Source of the DNA: Gallionellales bacterium GWA2_54_124
Lineage (GTDB): Bacteria; Pseudomonadota; Gammaproteobacteria; Burkholderiales; Gallionellaceae
Reading direction: 5' to 3'
Assembly: GCA_001801025.1 (NCBI GenBank)
Contig: MGWO01000013.1
Location: 140,476 to 204,475, forward strand
DNA length: 64,000 bases
Shown: piece by piece, positions 47,218 through 56,629 of the stretch
How the letters are laid out: the number at the start of each line of letters is the position of its first letter
How positions within the stretch are numbered: the stretch's first letter is position 1
Position numbers and translations under genes: made by a program
The notes under the pieces: model-generated
What the model was told of the DNA's origin: nothing
Databases searched by the model: none
The model's input: the letters and a program-made list of their open reading frames with translations, nothing else

Positions 47218-47271
47218 ACTGAAGCCGCGTCTGGCACGACGAAACGCTTTAATGACAGCCTCCCGCAGGCA

Positions 47272-48300
47272 TTACGGCAACAACGGCACGATATTCAACG
47301 CCATGGTTTCAGGAAATCCGAACATGATATTCAAATTCTGTACAGCCTGACCCGCAGCACCCTTAACCAGATTGTCGATCACTGACAACACAACGACCGT
47401 ATCCCCCCCCTGCGGCCGGTGTACCGCGATACGGCAGCGGTTTGAGCCTCTGACCGAACGCGTCTCAGGGTGCGAGCCCGCAGGCATCACATCGACGAAT
47501 GACTCTTGAGAATAGCGCGCCTCAAACAAGGCCTGTAAATCCACATCGCGCGTCAACTTTCCGTAGAGTGTGGCATGTATACCGCGTATCAGCGGCGTTA
47601 AATGCGGCACAAAAGTCAGACCGACACCGGCACCTGATACGCGCGCCAACCCCTGTTTAATTTCGGGAAGGTGACGATGACCTGCAACCCCATAAGCTTT
47701 AAAATTATCGCCCGCTTCGGCAAACAGCGCCGGGATTTCCGCCTTGCGTCCTGCACCTGACACCCCCGATTTTGCATCGGCGATCAGACTGCCCGACTCA
47801 ATAACGCCGGCCTCCAGTAGTGGAATAAAACCCAGCTGCACCGCCGTCGGATAACAACCCGGATTGGCGATCAAACGGGCCGTCTTGATCTGCGCGCGAT
47901 TAATTTCAGGAAGACCATAAACGGCGTCAGTGACCAGATCAGGGCAGGCATGCGTCATGCCATACCATTTCTCCCATGAAGCGATGTCCTGCAAACGAAA
48001 GTCTGCCGCCAGATCGATCACCCGGACGCCCGCCTCCAATAGCGCGCGCGTCTGCTGCATCGCAATCCCGTTCGGGGTCGCGAAAAATACGGCGTCACAC
48101 AGCTCTAAATGCGCTTCGTCCGGATGTACGAACAGCAAATCGACCAGACCGCGCAGACTGGGAAACATCTGATCAACGCGCGTCCCCGCGTCGGCGCGCG
48201 AGGTAATGACCTGCAATTTAACCTCTGGATGCAAGACTAGCAGGCGCAGCAACTCAACGCCCGTATAACCCGTGCCACCTACTATGCCCACCTTAATCAT
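47272..48300 (-). CDS. argC: N-acetyl-gamma-glutamyl-phosphate reductase
   Basis: NADPH-dependent step of arginine synthesis. The 342-residue protein has the N-terminal nucleotide-binding motif [19 protein letters not shown] and the active-site Cys in [12 protein letters not shown], with [17 protein letters not shown] in the C-terminal half. Length is normal. argJ, another gene of the pathway, lies at 54.9 kb. It is separated from rpsI by a terminator. Confidence 0.95.
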   Translation of the reverse strand: MIKVGIVGGTGYTGVELLRLLVLHPEVKLQVITSRADAGTRVDQMFPSLRGLVDLLFVHPDEAHLELCDAVFFATPNGIAMQQTRALLEAGVRVIDLAADFRLQDIASWEKWYGMTHACPDLVTDAVYGLPEINRAQIKTARLIANPGCYPTAVQLGFIPLLEAGVIESGSLIADAKSGVSGAGRKAEIPALFAEAGDNFKAYGVAGHRHLPEIKQGLARVSGAGVGLTFVPHLTPLIRGIHATLYGKLTRDVDLQALFEARYSQESFVDVMPAGSHPETRSVRGSNRCRIAVHRPQGGDTVVVLSVIDNLVKGAAGQAVQNLNIMFGFPETMALNIVPLLP

Positions 48301-48341
48301 CGCGAATCCCTTTTAAAATCACGCGGCATAATACACCAAAA

Positions 48342-48367
48342 CAAAAACCGCCCGAAGGCGGTTTTTG
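48342..48367 (-). terminator. Rho-independent terminator of rplM-rpsI
   Basis: On the minus strand CAAAAACCGCC pairs with GGCGGTTTTTG around a TTCG tetraloop, followed by TTTTGG. It lies 17 bases past the rpsI stop codon. Confidence 0.85.
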
Positions 48368-48383
48368 TGATCCAACCAAACGA

Positions 48384-48776
48384 TTAACGCTTGGAGAACT
48401 GTTTCCTGCGGCGAGCTTTACGCAAACCGACTTTCTTACGTTCAACTTCACGTGCATCGCGTGTCACCAGACCCGCTGCCTTCAATACAGGCTTGAAGTC
48501 TGCATTGTAGTCAATCAGAGCACGGGTAATACCGTGGCGAACTGCACCAGCCTGGCCGTTTTCACCGCCGCCTGATACATTAACCATGATGTCGAACTGA
48601 CCCAGCGTATCAGTCAAACCCAACGGCTGACGCACAATCATACGGCCTGTTTCACGTGAGAAATATACATCAACCGGCTTGTCGTTGACGATGATATCGC
48701 CCTTACCTGCCTTGATGAATACACGTGCTACCGCGCTTTTGCGGCGACCTGTTCCGTAGTTATAAGAGACCGTCAT
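48384..48776 (-). CDS. rpsI: Ribosomal protein S9
   Basis: Small-subunit protein of 130 residues, beginning [19 protein letters not shown] and ending RRKQFSKR, the tail that reaches the P-site tRNA. It starts 2 bases after rplM, the usual pair. Confidence 0.97.
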   Translation of the reverse strand: MTVSYNYGTGRRKSAVARVFIKAGKGDIIVNDKPVDVYFSRETGRMIVRQPLGLTDTLGQFDIMVNVSGGGENGQAGAVRHGITRALIDYNADFKPVLKAAGLVTRDAREVERKKVGLRKARRRKQFSKR

Positions 48777-48778
48777 GA

Positions 48779-49216
48779 TTAAGCCTTCAACAAGTTAATG
48801 AGTGTCGGTTGCTGTGCTTCATGAGGATGTGCAGGACCTGCATATACCTTCATTTTGCGCAACATCGCGTAGCCCAAAGGGCCTTTAGGCAACATGCCCT
48901 TGACGGCTTTTTCCAGAACGCGGGCCGGATGACGACCTTGCATCTTGGTGAAGTTAGTCGTGTACAAACCGCCAGGATAACCTGTGTGGCGATGGTACAG
49001 CTTAGCTTCAGCCTTGTTACCTGTTACTCGCAATTTATCCGCATTGATGACTACGACGAAATCGCCGGTATCCACGTGTGGGGTGTAAATTGCTTTATGC
49101 TTGCCACGCAGACGCGAAGCAATTTGTGCTGCCAGACGGCCGAGCACTTGATCAGCAGCATCAACAAGAAGCCATTCGTGCTGGACTTCGTGTGCTTTTG
49201 CGGAAAATGTTTTCAT
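48779..49216 (-). CDS. rplM: Ribosomal protein L13
   Basis: Early-assembling large-subunit protein of 145 residues with [20 protein letters not shown], the [13 protein letters not shown] segment and [13 protein letters not shown]. The start is MKTFSAK at 49216; a GTG two codons upstream is less likely. Transcription starts from a near-consensus promoter at 49262-49290. Confidence 0.97.
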   Translation of the reverse strand: MKTFSAKAHEVQHEWLLVDAADQVLGRLAAQIASRLRGKHKAIYTPHVDTGDFVVVINADKLRVTGNKAEAKLYHRHTGYPGGLYTTNFTKMQGRHPARVLEKAVKGMLPKGPLGYAMLRKMKVYAGPAHPHEAQQPTLINLLKA

Positions 49217-49261
49217 ATCCACTAACCCTAAAATTCTATATTGAAACCTCGAAGGGCGCGA

Positions 49262-49290
49262 ATTCTAGTCCACCCCCCCGCCTATGTCAA
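49262..49290 (-). promoter_or_regulatory. Near-consensus sigma-70 promoter of rplM-rpsI with a G7 tract in the spacer
   Basis: On the minus strand a perfect TTGACA (49285-49290), a 17-base spacer and TAGAAT (49262-49267). The spacer contains seven G in a row (plus-strand C at 49273-49279). Confidence 0.8.
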
Positions 49291-50153
49291 ATTATATTTT
49301 CATTTACTACCATACCGGACACCACGGCGCTTCATTGATACGTCTATCCAACCTCCCCGTGCGTTCCTGACACTTGCGATATACGTTCCTCAGCCTATTC
49401 AATGCACTAGTTCGATGGTTAACCGAAGTGAATATGCAATATTCCATCTCCCCTGTGCTTTTCTCCTCTGTTATTTGTCATTAACACCTATCCCGCTTCC
49501 AGCAATAGGCCGAAATACCTAGACCATCAGGCATATTGATTCGTTAATTAATTATCATTATTGTTCGCTCTAAGGATTTTCAGATTTTTTCAGCATAGCC
49601 CGGCTAACCGGTTGCACCACTTAGCGAACATTTTTCAGCAGGGATCGGACAAGAAAAACCGGGTGTGCGGCAAGCAGAATCATGCTCCGTGATAGGGGTA
49701 TCAAGCAGCGGGAAAGCGGCATCAAATATCGATCAAGCAGCATTAGCTATCCGTCAGAAAGTTCATAAAGCAGTCTAACTAAAACAGTCAGGCGTTTAGC
49801 GGCATCAAGCCTCAGCCGAGAAGTAGCATGCAACTGACTAGCAGCACCGTGAAACAGGAAGTTGAAATTTGATTCGATTGTCCCGGCTCAGTTACAAGTA
49901 GCTGCGTAGTGGTTATTCGCAAGTGGGTATCAATTAAAATGGCTTTGCGCATATTTACTCGTGGGTGAAATTCGATTGTCCGGAGTTTGTATCAGTACAC
50001 CGTAACTGATGAGAGCGTTTCGGTGAGACTGCAGCAGTTTGCCGTGAGATAGAGGCAGTCAACAGGAAAAGTACAAATCAATAAACGCGCTATAAAGAAC
50101 AGGATTTTCAACGGGTAGACGGTTAACTTTTTTAAATCCAGGGGGTTACTATC
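49291..50153. other. Long non-coding stretch with short repeats and a large hairpin
   Basis: About 860 bases with no credible gene. GTTCGCTCTAAG (49563-49574) can pair with CTTAGCGAAC (49620-49629), followed by ATTTTTC. ATCAAGCAGC occurs at 49700 and 49732, with ATCAAGC again at 49804. ATTCGATTGTCC occurs at 49872 and 49970, 98 bases apart, each preceded by TGAAATT and followed by a GG-containing tail. The stretch looks unlike the gene-dense rest of the window and may hold a small RNA or the remains of transferred DNA. Confidence 0.5.
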
Positions 50154-50843
50154 ATGCCGAATGCTACTTTCATGCCTAAAACCGACACCGGAAAAGTTGA
50201 ACTTCTTGAACACGTTGCCAGCACGCTCCCCAAGTACCAGAGCATTTTTCAAATCAGCAATGAGGACATGGAGACGGTCAAAAGCGATGCGGTCAACCTG
50301 CGCCATGCCCACACCTCGCATCATCAGGTGCAAAATTACGCCCATCACTGGACAGCGTACAAAAACCAGTTGCTCGATGGCGGTGGCGGCGATGTCAGTT
50401 GGCCTGTAGCGCCCGTTATCGACCCGCATATATCACCGACCGTCACGCCCGGCGTAATTGCTCGACTTTCATCTCTGGTGGCTCGCATCAAGGCGCATAA
50501 AAATTACACCACCGCAATCGGTCAGGATTTGCATATTATTGGGGCTGAAATCGTGCTTGACACTGCCAGTTGGAAGCCAGCATTAAGTGTTAAATACATT
50601 GCAGGACATCCGGTTATTGTCTGGTCCAAAGGGAAAGCCGGGGCGATTGAAATCTGGGCTGACAGAAGCGATGGCAATGGCTTTAGCTTTTTCACCATCA
50701 ACACCGAGCCAGATACTAGCGATAACACACCACTGCCTGCTACGGGCACAGGGATAAACTGGAAATACAAGGCGATTTATCGCCTGCACGACGAGCAGGT
50801 AGGCCAATGGAGCGATGTATTGAGCATTCTGGCGGGCGGCTAA
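50154..50843 (+). CDS. Orphan protein with a fibronectin-like C-terminal region, function unknown
   Basis: The 229-residue protein has no signal peptide or membrane helix. The N-terminal half is helical (KVELLEHVASTLPKYQSIFQ, DMETVKSDAVNLRHAH) and ends in a Gly run and a Pro-rich linker at about 80-100. The C-terminal part (about 140-229) alternates strands (SVKYIAGHPVIVWSKGKAG, WKYKAIYRLHDEQVGQWSDV) in the manner of fibronectin-type domains. I recall similar uncharacterised proteins in environmental bacteria but cannot name the family. The ATG has a strong ribosome site (AGGGGG). Neighbours give no clue. Confidence 0.75.
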   Translation: MPNATFMPKTDTGKVELLEHVASTLPKYQSIFQISNEDMETVKSDAVNLRHAHTSHHQVQNYAHHWTAYKNQLLDGGGGDVSWPVAPVIDPHISPTVTPGVIARLSSLVARIKAHKNYTTAIGQDLHIIGAEIVLDTASWKPALSVKYIAGHPVIVWSKGKAGAIEIWADRSDGNGFSFFTINTEPDTSDNTPLPATGTGINWKYKAIYRLHDEQVGQWSDVLSILAGG

Positions 50844-50892
50844 GCATTTCCGGTGTGCCTGTTGATATACAACATGTTTGAAAAACAACCTA

Positions 50893-50966
50893 TGTAGCCT
50901 GGATGCAACATACCTGCCTGCCCTGTCTGCCGACAAACCGGCGCAGGCAGGGCGCAATCCGTGAGT
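50893..50966. repeat. REP-like dispersed hairpin element
   Basis: GTAGCCTGGATGCAAC near 50895 and GCGCAATCC near 50952 resemble the ends of dispersed palindromic elements common in Proteobacteria. Inside, GCCCTGTCTGCCG (50920-50932) pairs with CGGCGCAGGCAGGGC (50939-50953) with one G-U pair and a small bulge. It may also slow transcription past the orphan gene. Confidence 0.4.
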
Positions 50967-51053
50967 GCCAATCAAGACAGCAAATCCTGCATTTCCTCTG
51001 CTTTGTGAAATCCACGGTAAAATACACCCCGGTTGTTAACTTGCAGAGTCATT

Positions 51054-51818
51054 ATGTCCTGGTTTTTCACCAACCTTATCAGCGCCTTTTTGCTGCCACC
51101 GCTCAGCCTGCTGCTGATTCTGCTCGTCGGGATACTGCTACTTTCCCGCCATACAACGCTGGCTCGTACGCTATGCATAGGTTCGCTGGCACTGCTCTGG
51201 ATCGCCTCTACACCTTATTTTTCGGAAGGCGCATTACACCTGCTGGAAAACCAGACGCACGCACTGGCAGCTGACAGCCCGAAAGCATCGGCGATTGTCA
51301 TACTGGGCGGCGGGACTTACTTTCATGCACCTGAATACGGTAATCAGGATACGATCAGTGAAGCCACCCTGCTCCGCCTGCGCTATGGCGCAAAACTTCA
51401 GCGCGAATTCAACACCCCGATACTGGTCAGCGGCGGCAAGCCTCTAGGCAACCGCATTTCAGAAGCGGATCAAATGAAAATTTCCCTTGAAGCGGATTTT
51501 CGGATTCCCGTACACTGGACAGAAGGCTCATCCGACAATACCTTTGAGAACGCCCGGTATTCCTATCAAACCTTGCAAAAATCCGGCATACGCCGCATCT
51601 ATCTGGTCACACACGCCTGGCACATGCCGCGTTCGGTCGCCGCATTTCGCGCGGCAGGTTTTGAAGTCATCGAAGCGCCTACTGCATTCACCACCCGTTA
51701 CCAGACCGACCTCTTAGCCTTCATACCCCGCGCTGAAGCCCTGCGCGACAGTAAAATATTTGTGCATGAAGTGATCGGATTGCTCTGGTATCAGGCAAAA
51801 TTACGCATTCACGGTTAA
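51054..51818 (+). CDS. YdcF/ElyC family membrane protein (DUF218)
   Basis: The 254-residue protein has two N-terminal membrane helices (about 5-30 and 36-55) and a DUF218 domain with ASAIVILGGGT, ILVSGGKPLG, EGSSDNTFENARYS and VTHAWHMPRSVAAFR. This layout matches ElyC-like proteins, linked in E. coli to envelope integrity, but the activity is unknown. The start at MSWFFTN (51054) is chosen over a TTG seven codons earlier. osmC follows after 16 bases. Confidence 0.85.
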   Translation: MSWFFTNLISAFLLPPLSLLLILLVGILLLSRHTTLARTLCIGSLALLWIASTPYFSEGALHLLENQTHALAADSPKASAIVILGGGTYFHAPEYGNQDTISEATLLRLRYGAKLQREFNTPILVSGGKPLGNRISEADQMKISLEADFRIPVHWTEGSSDNTFENARYSYQTLQKSGIRRIYLVTHAWHMPRSVAAFRAAGFEVIEAPTAFTTRYQTDLLAFIPRAEALRDSKIFVHEVIGLLWYQAKLRIHG

Positions 51819-51834
51819 ATATAAGGACAGTCAT

Positions 51835-52257
51835 ATGAAAGCACGCGTCAAATGGGTAGAGAATGTCGCCTTCTTAGGCGAGACTGAAAGCAACCATGCA
51901 GTCCTGATGGATGGCGCACCAGCGGCCGGCGGCCGCAATCTGGGTCCTCGTCCGATGGAAATGCTGCTCTTGGGCGCAGGTGGCTGCACCAGTTTTGATG
52001 TGATGTCGATACTGAAAAAAAGCCGTCAGGCGGTGACCGACTGCTATGTCGAACTCAATGCCGAACGCGCCGAGACTGATCCTAAAGTTTTCACTAAGAT
52101 CCACATGCACTTCGTGGTCAAAGGGCGCAACATCAAACCTGAAGTCGTCGAAAAGGCCATCAAGCTGTCAGCCGAAAAATATTGCTCCGCGTCGATCATG
52201 CTAGGGGCGACCGCGCTTGTGACACATGATTTTGAAGTGATACAAGAACAGGACTGA
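51835..52257 (+). CDS. OsmC family protein
   Basis: A 140-residue protein of the OsmC/Ohr fold. Two redox cysteines are placed as in the family: GAGGCTSFDVMSIL (helix start) and KYCSASIML. Members reduce organic or fatty-acid peroxides; this short type (YhfA-like) has no proven substrate. It follows the YdcF-like gene by 16 bases and precedes cimA by 41. Confidence 0.88.
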   Translation: MKARVKWVENVAFLGETESNHAVLMDGAPAAGGRNLGPRPMEMLLLGAGGCTSFDVMSILKKSRQAVTDCYVELNAERAETDPKVFTKIHMHFVVKGRNIKPEVVEKAIKLSAEKYCSASIMLGATALVTHDFEVIQEQD

Positions 52258-52298
52258 AACCTGAGTTTTTTAAGTTTAAATAATTTCAACCAGATACC

Positions 52299-53873
52299 AT
52301 GAGCCAAGTCTTCCTCTATGACACCACATTGCGCGACGGCACGCAGCGCGAGGATATTTCCCTGTCCGTTGACGACAAGCTGGTCATCGCAAAACGTCTG
52401 GCTGATTTCGGCTTCCACTACATCGAGGGGGGCTGGCCAGGCTCTAACCCCAAAGATGCAGAATTTTTCGCGCGTGCCGCAAAACTCGATCTGGGTGGCG
52501 CCAAACTTGCCGCATTCGGTCGCACTCGGCAAAAAAATAAAGGCTGCGAGGAAGACAGCAACCTTGAAGCCTTGCTAGCTGCGAAGACACCGGTCGTCAC
52601 AATGGTGGGCAAGAGCTCCGACTACCACGTAAAACTGGTGCTCGCCGCCCCTCTCGAGGAAAACCTGGCGATGATACGGGACAGCGTGGCCTACATGAAG
52701 CAAAACGGGCGCGAAGTGATGTTCGATGCCGAACATTTTTTCGACGGGTTTCTCGCCAACAAAGACTATGCGCTGGCAACATTACGTGCAGCGACCGAGG
52801 CAGGAGCCGACTGGCTGGTGCTTTGCGAGACTAACGGCGGCAAGCTGCCTTGGGAAGTCGAGGAAATCATCCGCGAAGTGCGCCAACATATCCCAACCCC
52901 GCTAGGCGTACATTGCCACAACGATACCGGCTGCGGCGTCGCCAACTCTCTGGCCGCCGTGCGCGGCGGTTGCACGCAGGTACAGGGCACCATCAATGGC
53001 TATGGCGAGCGCGTCGGCAATGCCAATCTGACCACCATCATTCCCAATTTGCAACTCAAGATGGATAGAAAGGTTGTTAAAACTGAACAACTGCGCGAAC
53101 TCACCTCACTCGCCCAGTACGTCGCCGAAGTGGTCAACTTAAAACACTACAATCACGCACCCTACATCGGTCGCAGTGCGTTCGCACACAAGGGCGGCAT
53201 TCATGTTGCGGCGATGATGAAAGCCGCGGACACTTACCAGCACATAGATCCGGAGCTTGTCGGCAACGAGACACGCTCGGTTGTCTCTGAACTGTCAGGA
53301 CGCGGCAATATCCAGTTTCACGCCAAGTCTCTCGGGATTGATCTTAACAACGAAGACGCCCAGCACATGCTGGGCCACATCAAGCATCTGGAGCACGAAG
53401 GGTTTACCTTTGAGGCGGCAGAGGCCAGCGTGGAACTGATGCTGCACCGCTTGCGAGCCGATTACGTTCAACCGTTCGAACTGATCGACTATTTCGTGAT
53501 TACTGAAAAACGTCAGAGCCGCGGCCTGCTGTCCGAAGCCACGGTCAAAGTCAAAGTCAATGGCGAAATTAAATTCGTCGCAGCCGAGGGAAACGGCCCG
53601 GTCAACGCGCTCTCGACCGCGCTGCGCAGCGCGCTGGCAGGGGTCTATCCGGTGCTCACCACGGTGCGACTGATCGACTACAAGGTGCGCATCCTCGACA
53701 GCGCCAACGGCACTTCCGCGCAGATTCGCGTACTGATCACATTTCAGGGGGGAGGCCATGTGTGGACGACTGTGGGAGCTAGCGCCAACATCATCGAAGC
53801 GAGCTGGCGTGCGCTCTCGGACAGCCTGGAATATGCGCTGGTAAAACTTCAGCCTGCTGACGCCCGCGTTTAA
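52299..53873 (+). CDS. cimA: (R)-citramalate synthase
   Basis: Condenses pyruvate and acetyl-CoA to citramalate, a threonine-independent entry to isoleucine. The 524-residue protein has the DRE-TIM barrel start LYDTTLRDGTQREDISLSV, the metal-ligand region GVHCHNDTGCGVANSLAAV, QGTINGYGERVGNANL, and a C-terminal LeuA-type allosteric domain (about 390-520). GGWPGSNPKD and the overall length fit CimA rather than 2-isopropylmalate synthase. The gene converges on the DUF815 gene. Confidence 0.92.
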   Translation: MSQVFLYDTTLRDGTQREDISLSVDDKLVIAKRLADFGFHYIEGGWPGSNPKDAEFFARAAKLDLGGAKLAAFGRTRQKNKGCEEDSNLEALLAAKTPVVTMVGKSSDYHVKLVLAAPLEENLAMIRDSVAYMKQNGREVMFDAEHFFDGFLANKDYALATLRAATEAGADWLVLCETNGGKLPWEVEEIIREVRQHIPTPLGVHCHNDTGCGVANSLAAVRGGCTQVQGTINGYGERVGNANLTTIIPNLQLKMDRKVVKTEQLRELTSLAQYVAEVVNLKHYNHAPYIGRSAFAHKGGIHVAAMMKAADTYQHIDPELVGNETRSVVSELSGRGNIQFHAKSLGIDLNNEDAQHMLGHIKHLEHEGFTFEAAEASVELMLHRLRADYVQPFELIDYFVITEKRQSRGLLSEATVKVKVNGEIKFVAAEGNGPVNALSTALRSALAGVYPVLTTVRLIDYKVRILDSANGTSAQIRVLITFQGGGHVWTTVGASANIIEASWRALSDSLEYALVKLQPADARV

Positions 53874-53875
53874 TT

Positions 53876-54745
53876 TTAATTGCGGGCAGCCTGCTGCCCG
53901 CACCAGTCTTTTGCGAACTGGCACGCCACACGACCGCTGCGTGACCCGCGTGACAACGACCATTGCAATGCAGCGCGGCGAACCTCATCGCTCATACCCT
54001 GCATCCAGCCGTGATACTGCAACCAGCACTCACAAATCGTCAGATACTCATCCTGACTGAACGGATAGAAGGAAATCCACAAGCCGAAGCGTTCGGATAG
54101 CGAAATTTTTTCCTCGATGCTTTCGGCGGGGTGAATCTCGTCTCCGTCATAGCGCGTCGCGAGATTATCGCTCATGTAATCGGGCATCAGATGGCGGCGG
54201 TTCGAGGTCGCGTAGATCAGCAGATTGTCGGAAAATGCCACCAGATCGCCATCGAGTGCCGCTTTGAGCGTCTGATAACCGTCTTCATCGGCATTAAAGG
54301 ATAAATCGTCACAATACAGAATAAAACGCTCACGCCGCCCCTCAACCAGCCCCACAATGGCTGGCAAATCCGTCAACCCCTGCTTGTCGATCTGAATCAC
54401 GCGCAAACCCGCATCGGCATATTCATTGAGCAAGGCCTTGACCAGAGATGATTTTCCGGTGCCGCGCGCACCCGACAGCAGCACATTGTTGGCCGTCCCA
54501 CCTGCGACGAATTGCTTCGTATTTTGCTGTATGCGTTTTTTCTGATCGTCTATGCCGAGCAGGTCAGCTAAGCGTATGCGCTGAAAATTAGCAACAGGCG
54601 ACAGAATGCGCTGCCGGTGATCCCAGCGAAAGGCCGCTGCCGCTGCCCAGTCGGGCGCCGGCACAGATGCTCCCGGCACAATGCCCTCGAGTCGCGCTAG
54701 CAACCCTTCAGCGCGGGTAAAAAATTGATTGAGTTGATCTATCAT
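53876..54745 (-). CDS. DUF815-type AAA ATPase
   Basis: ATP-binding protein of 289 residues with Walker A LLSGARGTGKSSLVKALL and Walker B RFILYCDDLSFN, then LIYATSNRRHLMP as sensor 1 and ERFGLWISFYPFSQDEYL. This matches the DUF815 family, whose role is not known. No DNA-binding domain is visible. It lies downstream of argJ in the same direction, after a repeat-like spacer. Confidence 0.88.
   Translation of the reverse strand: MIDQLNQFFTRAEGLLARLEGIVPGASVPAPDWAAAAAFRWDHRQRILSPVANFQRIRLADLLGIDDQKKRIQQNTKQFVAGGTANNVLLSGARGTGKSSLVKALLNEYADAGLRVIQIDKQGLTDLPAIVGLVEGRRERFILYCDDLSFNADEDGYQTLKAALDGDLVAFSDNLLIYATSNRRHLMPDYMSDNLATRYDGDEIHPAESIEEKISLSERFGLWISFYPFSQDEYLTICECWLQYHGWMQGMSDEVRRAALQWSLSRGSRSGRVACQFAKDWCGQQAARN
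53881..53902. terminator. GC-rich hairpin at the cimA/DUF815 convergent junction
   Basis: TGCGGGCAGC pairs perfectly with GCTGCCCGCA. It lies inside the last codons of the DUF815 gene. On the plus strand TCTTTT follows 5 bases later, so it may end cimA transcripts. Confidence 0.4.
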
Positions 54746-54770
54746 TTAAGTCATACAAGCAAAAACCGAC

Positions 54771-54890
54771 TTACGCGGAGGCGCGGAGAACGCGGAGAAA
54801 AACAGAAACAAATTTAATTAAAACTGAAACTAACCAATTTTAAAGTTAGTTTCCATTCTAAAATCCGAATTTCTCCGCATGAGAAAAGGA
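54771..54890. repeat. Nested hairpin element with CGCGGAG repeats
   Basis: CGCGGAG occurs three times (54774, 54782, 54791). GCGGAGAAA (54792-54800) pairs with TTTCTCCGC (54870-54878), and inside it GAAACTAAC (54826-54834) pairs with GTTAGTTTC (54845-54853). The GC-rich repeat beginning resembles a mini-repeat seen in many unrelated bacterial genomes. It fills the spacer between argJ and the DUF815 gene. Confidence 0.6.
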
Positions 54891-54891
54891 G

Positions 54892-56115
54892 TTAACTGCG
54901 ATAACTGGCGTTAATCTTGACGTAATCGTATGAAAAATCGCAAGTCCACAGCGTGGCATTCACATCGCTACGGTTCAATACCACACGGATCGTAATATCG
55001 GACTGAGCCATTACACGCTGACCGTCCGCCTCCTGGTAACTGGCGGCACGACCGCCATTTTCAGCGACCAGCACATCGTCCAGATACAGCTGAAGGGCTG
55101 CCACATCCAGATCTTCCACGCCCGCATATCCGATCGCGGCCAGAATACGGCCCAAATTCGGGTCGGATGCAAAAAAAGCTGTCTTCACCAGCGGAGAATG
55201 CGCAATCGCATATCCTATTTTTTTGCACTCGTCTTCATCACGCCCGCCCTCGATCTGTACAGTGATAAATTTAGTCGCGCCTTCACCGTCGCGCACGATC
55301 GCCTGCGCAAGATAAATCGCAACCTCGGTGATGGCATCGAGCAACACGCCGTAAGCTGCATGTGATGTCACTTCATTGGGCGAAGCTTTTCCGGTAGCGA
55401 TCAGCATCAGCGCATCATTGGTAGAAGTATCGCCATCCACAGTGATGCAGTTGAAAGAACGGTTCGCCGCCGTGCTGACCAGCTGTTGCAACAGTGGCTG
55501 CGAGATATTCGCATCGGTTGCAATATAGCCCAGCATAGTCGCCATATTCGGATGGATCATGCCCGATCCCTTGGCGATTCCGGTGATCGTGACGGTTGCC
55601 CCCTCGACGACAACCTGTTTTGAAATCGCCTTAGCGACGATATCGGTGGTCATGATCGCATGAGCCGCATCGAACCAGTTATCGCCTGTCATATTAGCAA
55701 CGGCAGCTGGCAGACCCGCAGCGATTTTCGCAACCGGCAACGGCTCCATGATCACGCCGGTCGAAAACGGCAGGATCTGGGTTGACTTGCATCCGAGCAA
55801 ACCTGCCAGCGCAGCGCATGTCGTGCGCGCATCGAGCAATCCCTGATCGCCAGTCCCCGCATTTGCATTGCCGGTATTCACCACCAGCGCACGGATACCG
55901 TCCGCTGCGGCCAAATGTTCACGCGCAACGATAACCGGTGCAGCGCAAAAACGATTTTTGGTGAATACACCGGCGACTTTTGCACCGTCGCACAGCTGCA
56001 TGACCAGCAAATCACGACGGTTTTCCCGCTTGATATTGGCTTCTGCGATGCCCAGGATGACGCCCTCGACGGGCAACAATTGCTTTGCTACGGGCGGATT
56101 CAGATTAACCGGCAT
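54892..56115 (-). CDS. argJ: Bifunctional ornithine acetyltransferase/N-acetylglutamate synthase
   Basis: Recycles the acetyl group in arginine synthesis. The 407-residue proenzyme cleaves itself before the nucleophile Thr193 in [26 protein letters not shown] near residue 85 and the C-terminal region are complete. Start [13 protein letters not shown] (56115) is chosen over an upstream open stretch that overlaps the preceding gene. Whether it is mono- or bifunctional cannot be seen from sequence. Confidence 0.94.
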   Translation of the reverse strand: MPVNLNPPVAKQLLPVEGVILGIAEANIKRENRRDLLVMQLCDGAKVAGVFTKNRFCAAPVIVAREHLAAADGIRALVVNTGNANAGTGDQGLLDARTTCAALAGLLGCKSTQILPFSTGVIMEPLPVAKIAAGLPAAVANMTGDNWFDAAHAIMTTDIVAKAISKQVVVEGATVTITGIAKGSGMIHPNMATMLGYIATDANISQPLLQQLVSTAANRSFNCITVDGDTSTNDALMLIATGKASPNEVTSHAAYGVLLDAITEVAIYLAQAIVRDGEGATKFITVQIEGGRDEDECKKIGYAIAHSPLVKTAFFASDPNLGRILAAIGYAGVEDLDVAALQLYLDDVLVAENGGRAASYQEADGQRVMAQSDITIRVVLNRSDVNATLWTCDFSYDYVKINASYRS

Positions 56116-56131
56116 GTATGTTCCTTCAGAT

Positions 56132-56617
56132 TTAGTAACGACCACCGGTCTTGTAGATGTAATTCGACAATTCAGCGGATTCAATATTCACGCGACGCAC
56201 GATACCGTGCATATTTCGGATGATGCCGCGCATCACACGATAGACCAGCATAGGATGGGTATTGATCAGTGTTTCGAAGCGCGCGCGCGCCATGCTCAGC
56301 ACTTTAGTCGGTCCGACCGCATACAGGGTCGCACTGATGTGAGTCGCAGCCCCGCCCGCGAACGTAATCATGCCGGCCAGATCACCCGGCTTTAGCACAT
56401 GAACAGTGGACTCGTCCCCGCCGCTTTCGATTTTAACATCCACTTCGCCCGAGGCGAGAATATACAAATTATCAGGCTGAACATCATTAGGCTGAACGAT
56501 AATCTCGCCCGCTTTGAATTCCTGCACTTCAAACAGGGTCGCCAGAATTTCCACTTCAGCCTGACTCAACTCTTCCGTGACCGGCGAGGTGCGCAGCGTA
56601 TCAATCACTAATGACAT
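56132..56617 (-). CDS. Cyclic nucleotide-binding domain protein
   Basis: A 161-residue protein that is mostly one cNMP-binding fold (about 15-130): [45 protein letters not shown]. The usual PBC arginine cassette (xRAA) is not clear, so ligand binding is uncertain. No helix-turn-helix or kinase domain is attached. It lies 12 bases after secA and 16 before argJ. Confidence 0.82.
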   Translation of the reverse strand: MSLVIDTLRTSPVTEELSQAEVEILATLFEVQEFKAGEIIVQPNDVQPDNLYILASGEVDVKIESGGDESTVHVLKPGDLAGMITFAGGAATHISATLYAVGPTKVLSMARARFETLINTHPMLVYRVMRGIIRNMHGIVRRVNIESAELSNYIYKTGGRY

Positions 56618-56629
56618 TGCATTCTCCTT

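Noticed and set aside
49563..49629. Integron attC-like site
   Set aside because: Inverted repeat and large loop are suggestive, but the RYYYAAC and GTTRRRY core sites are not found.
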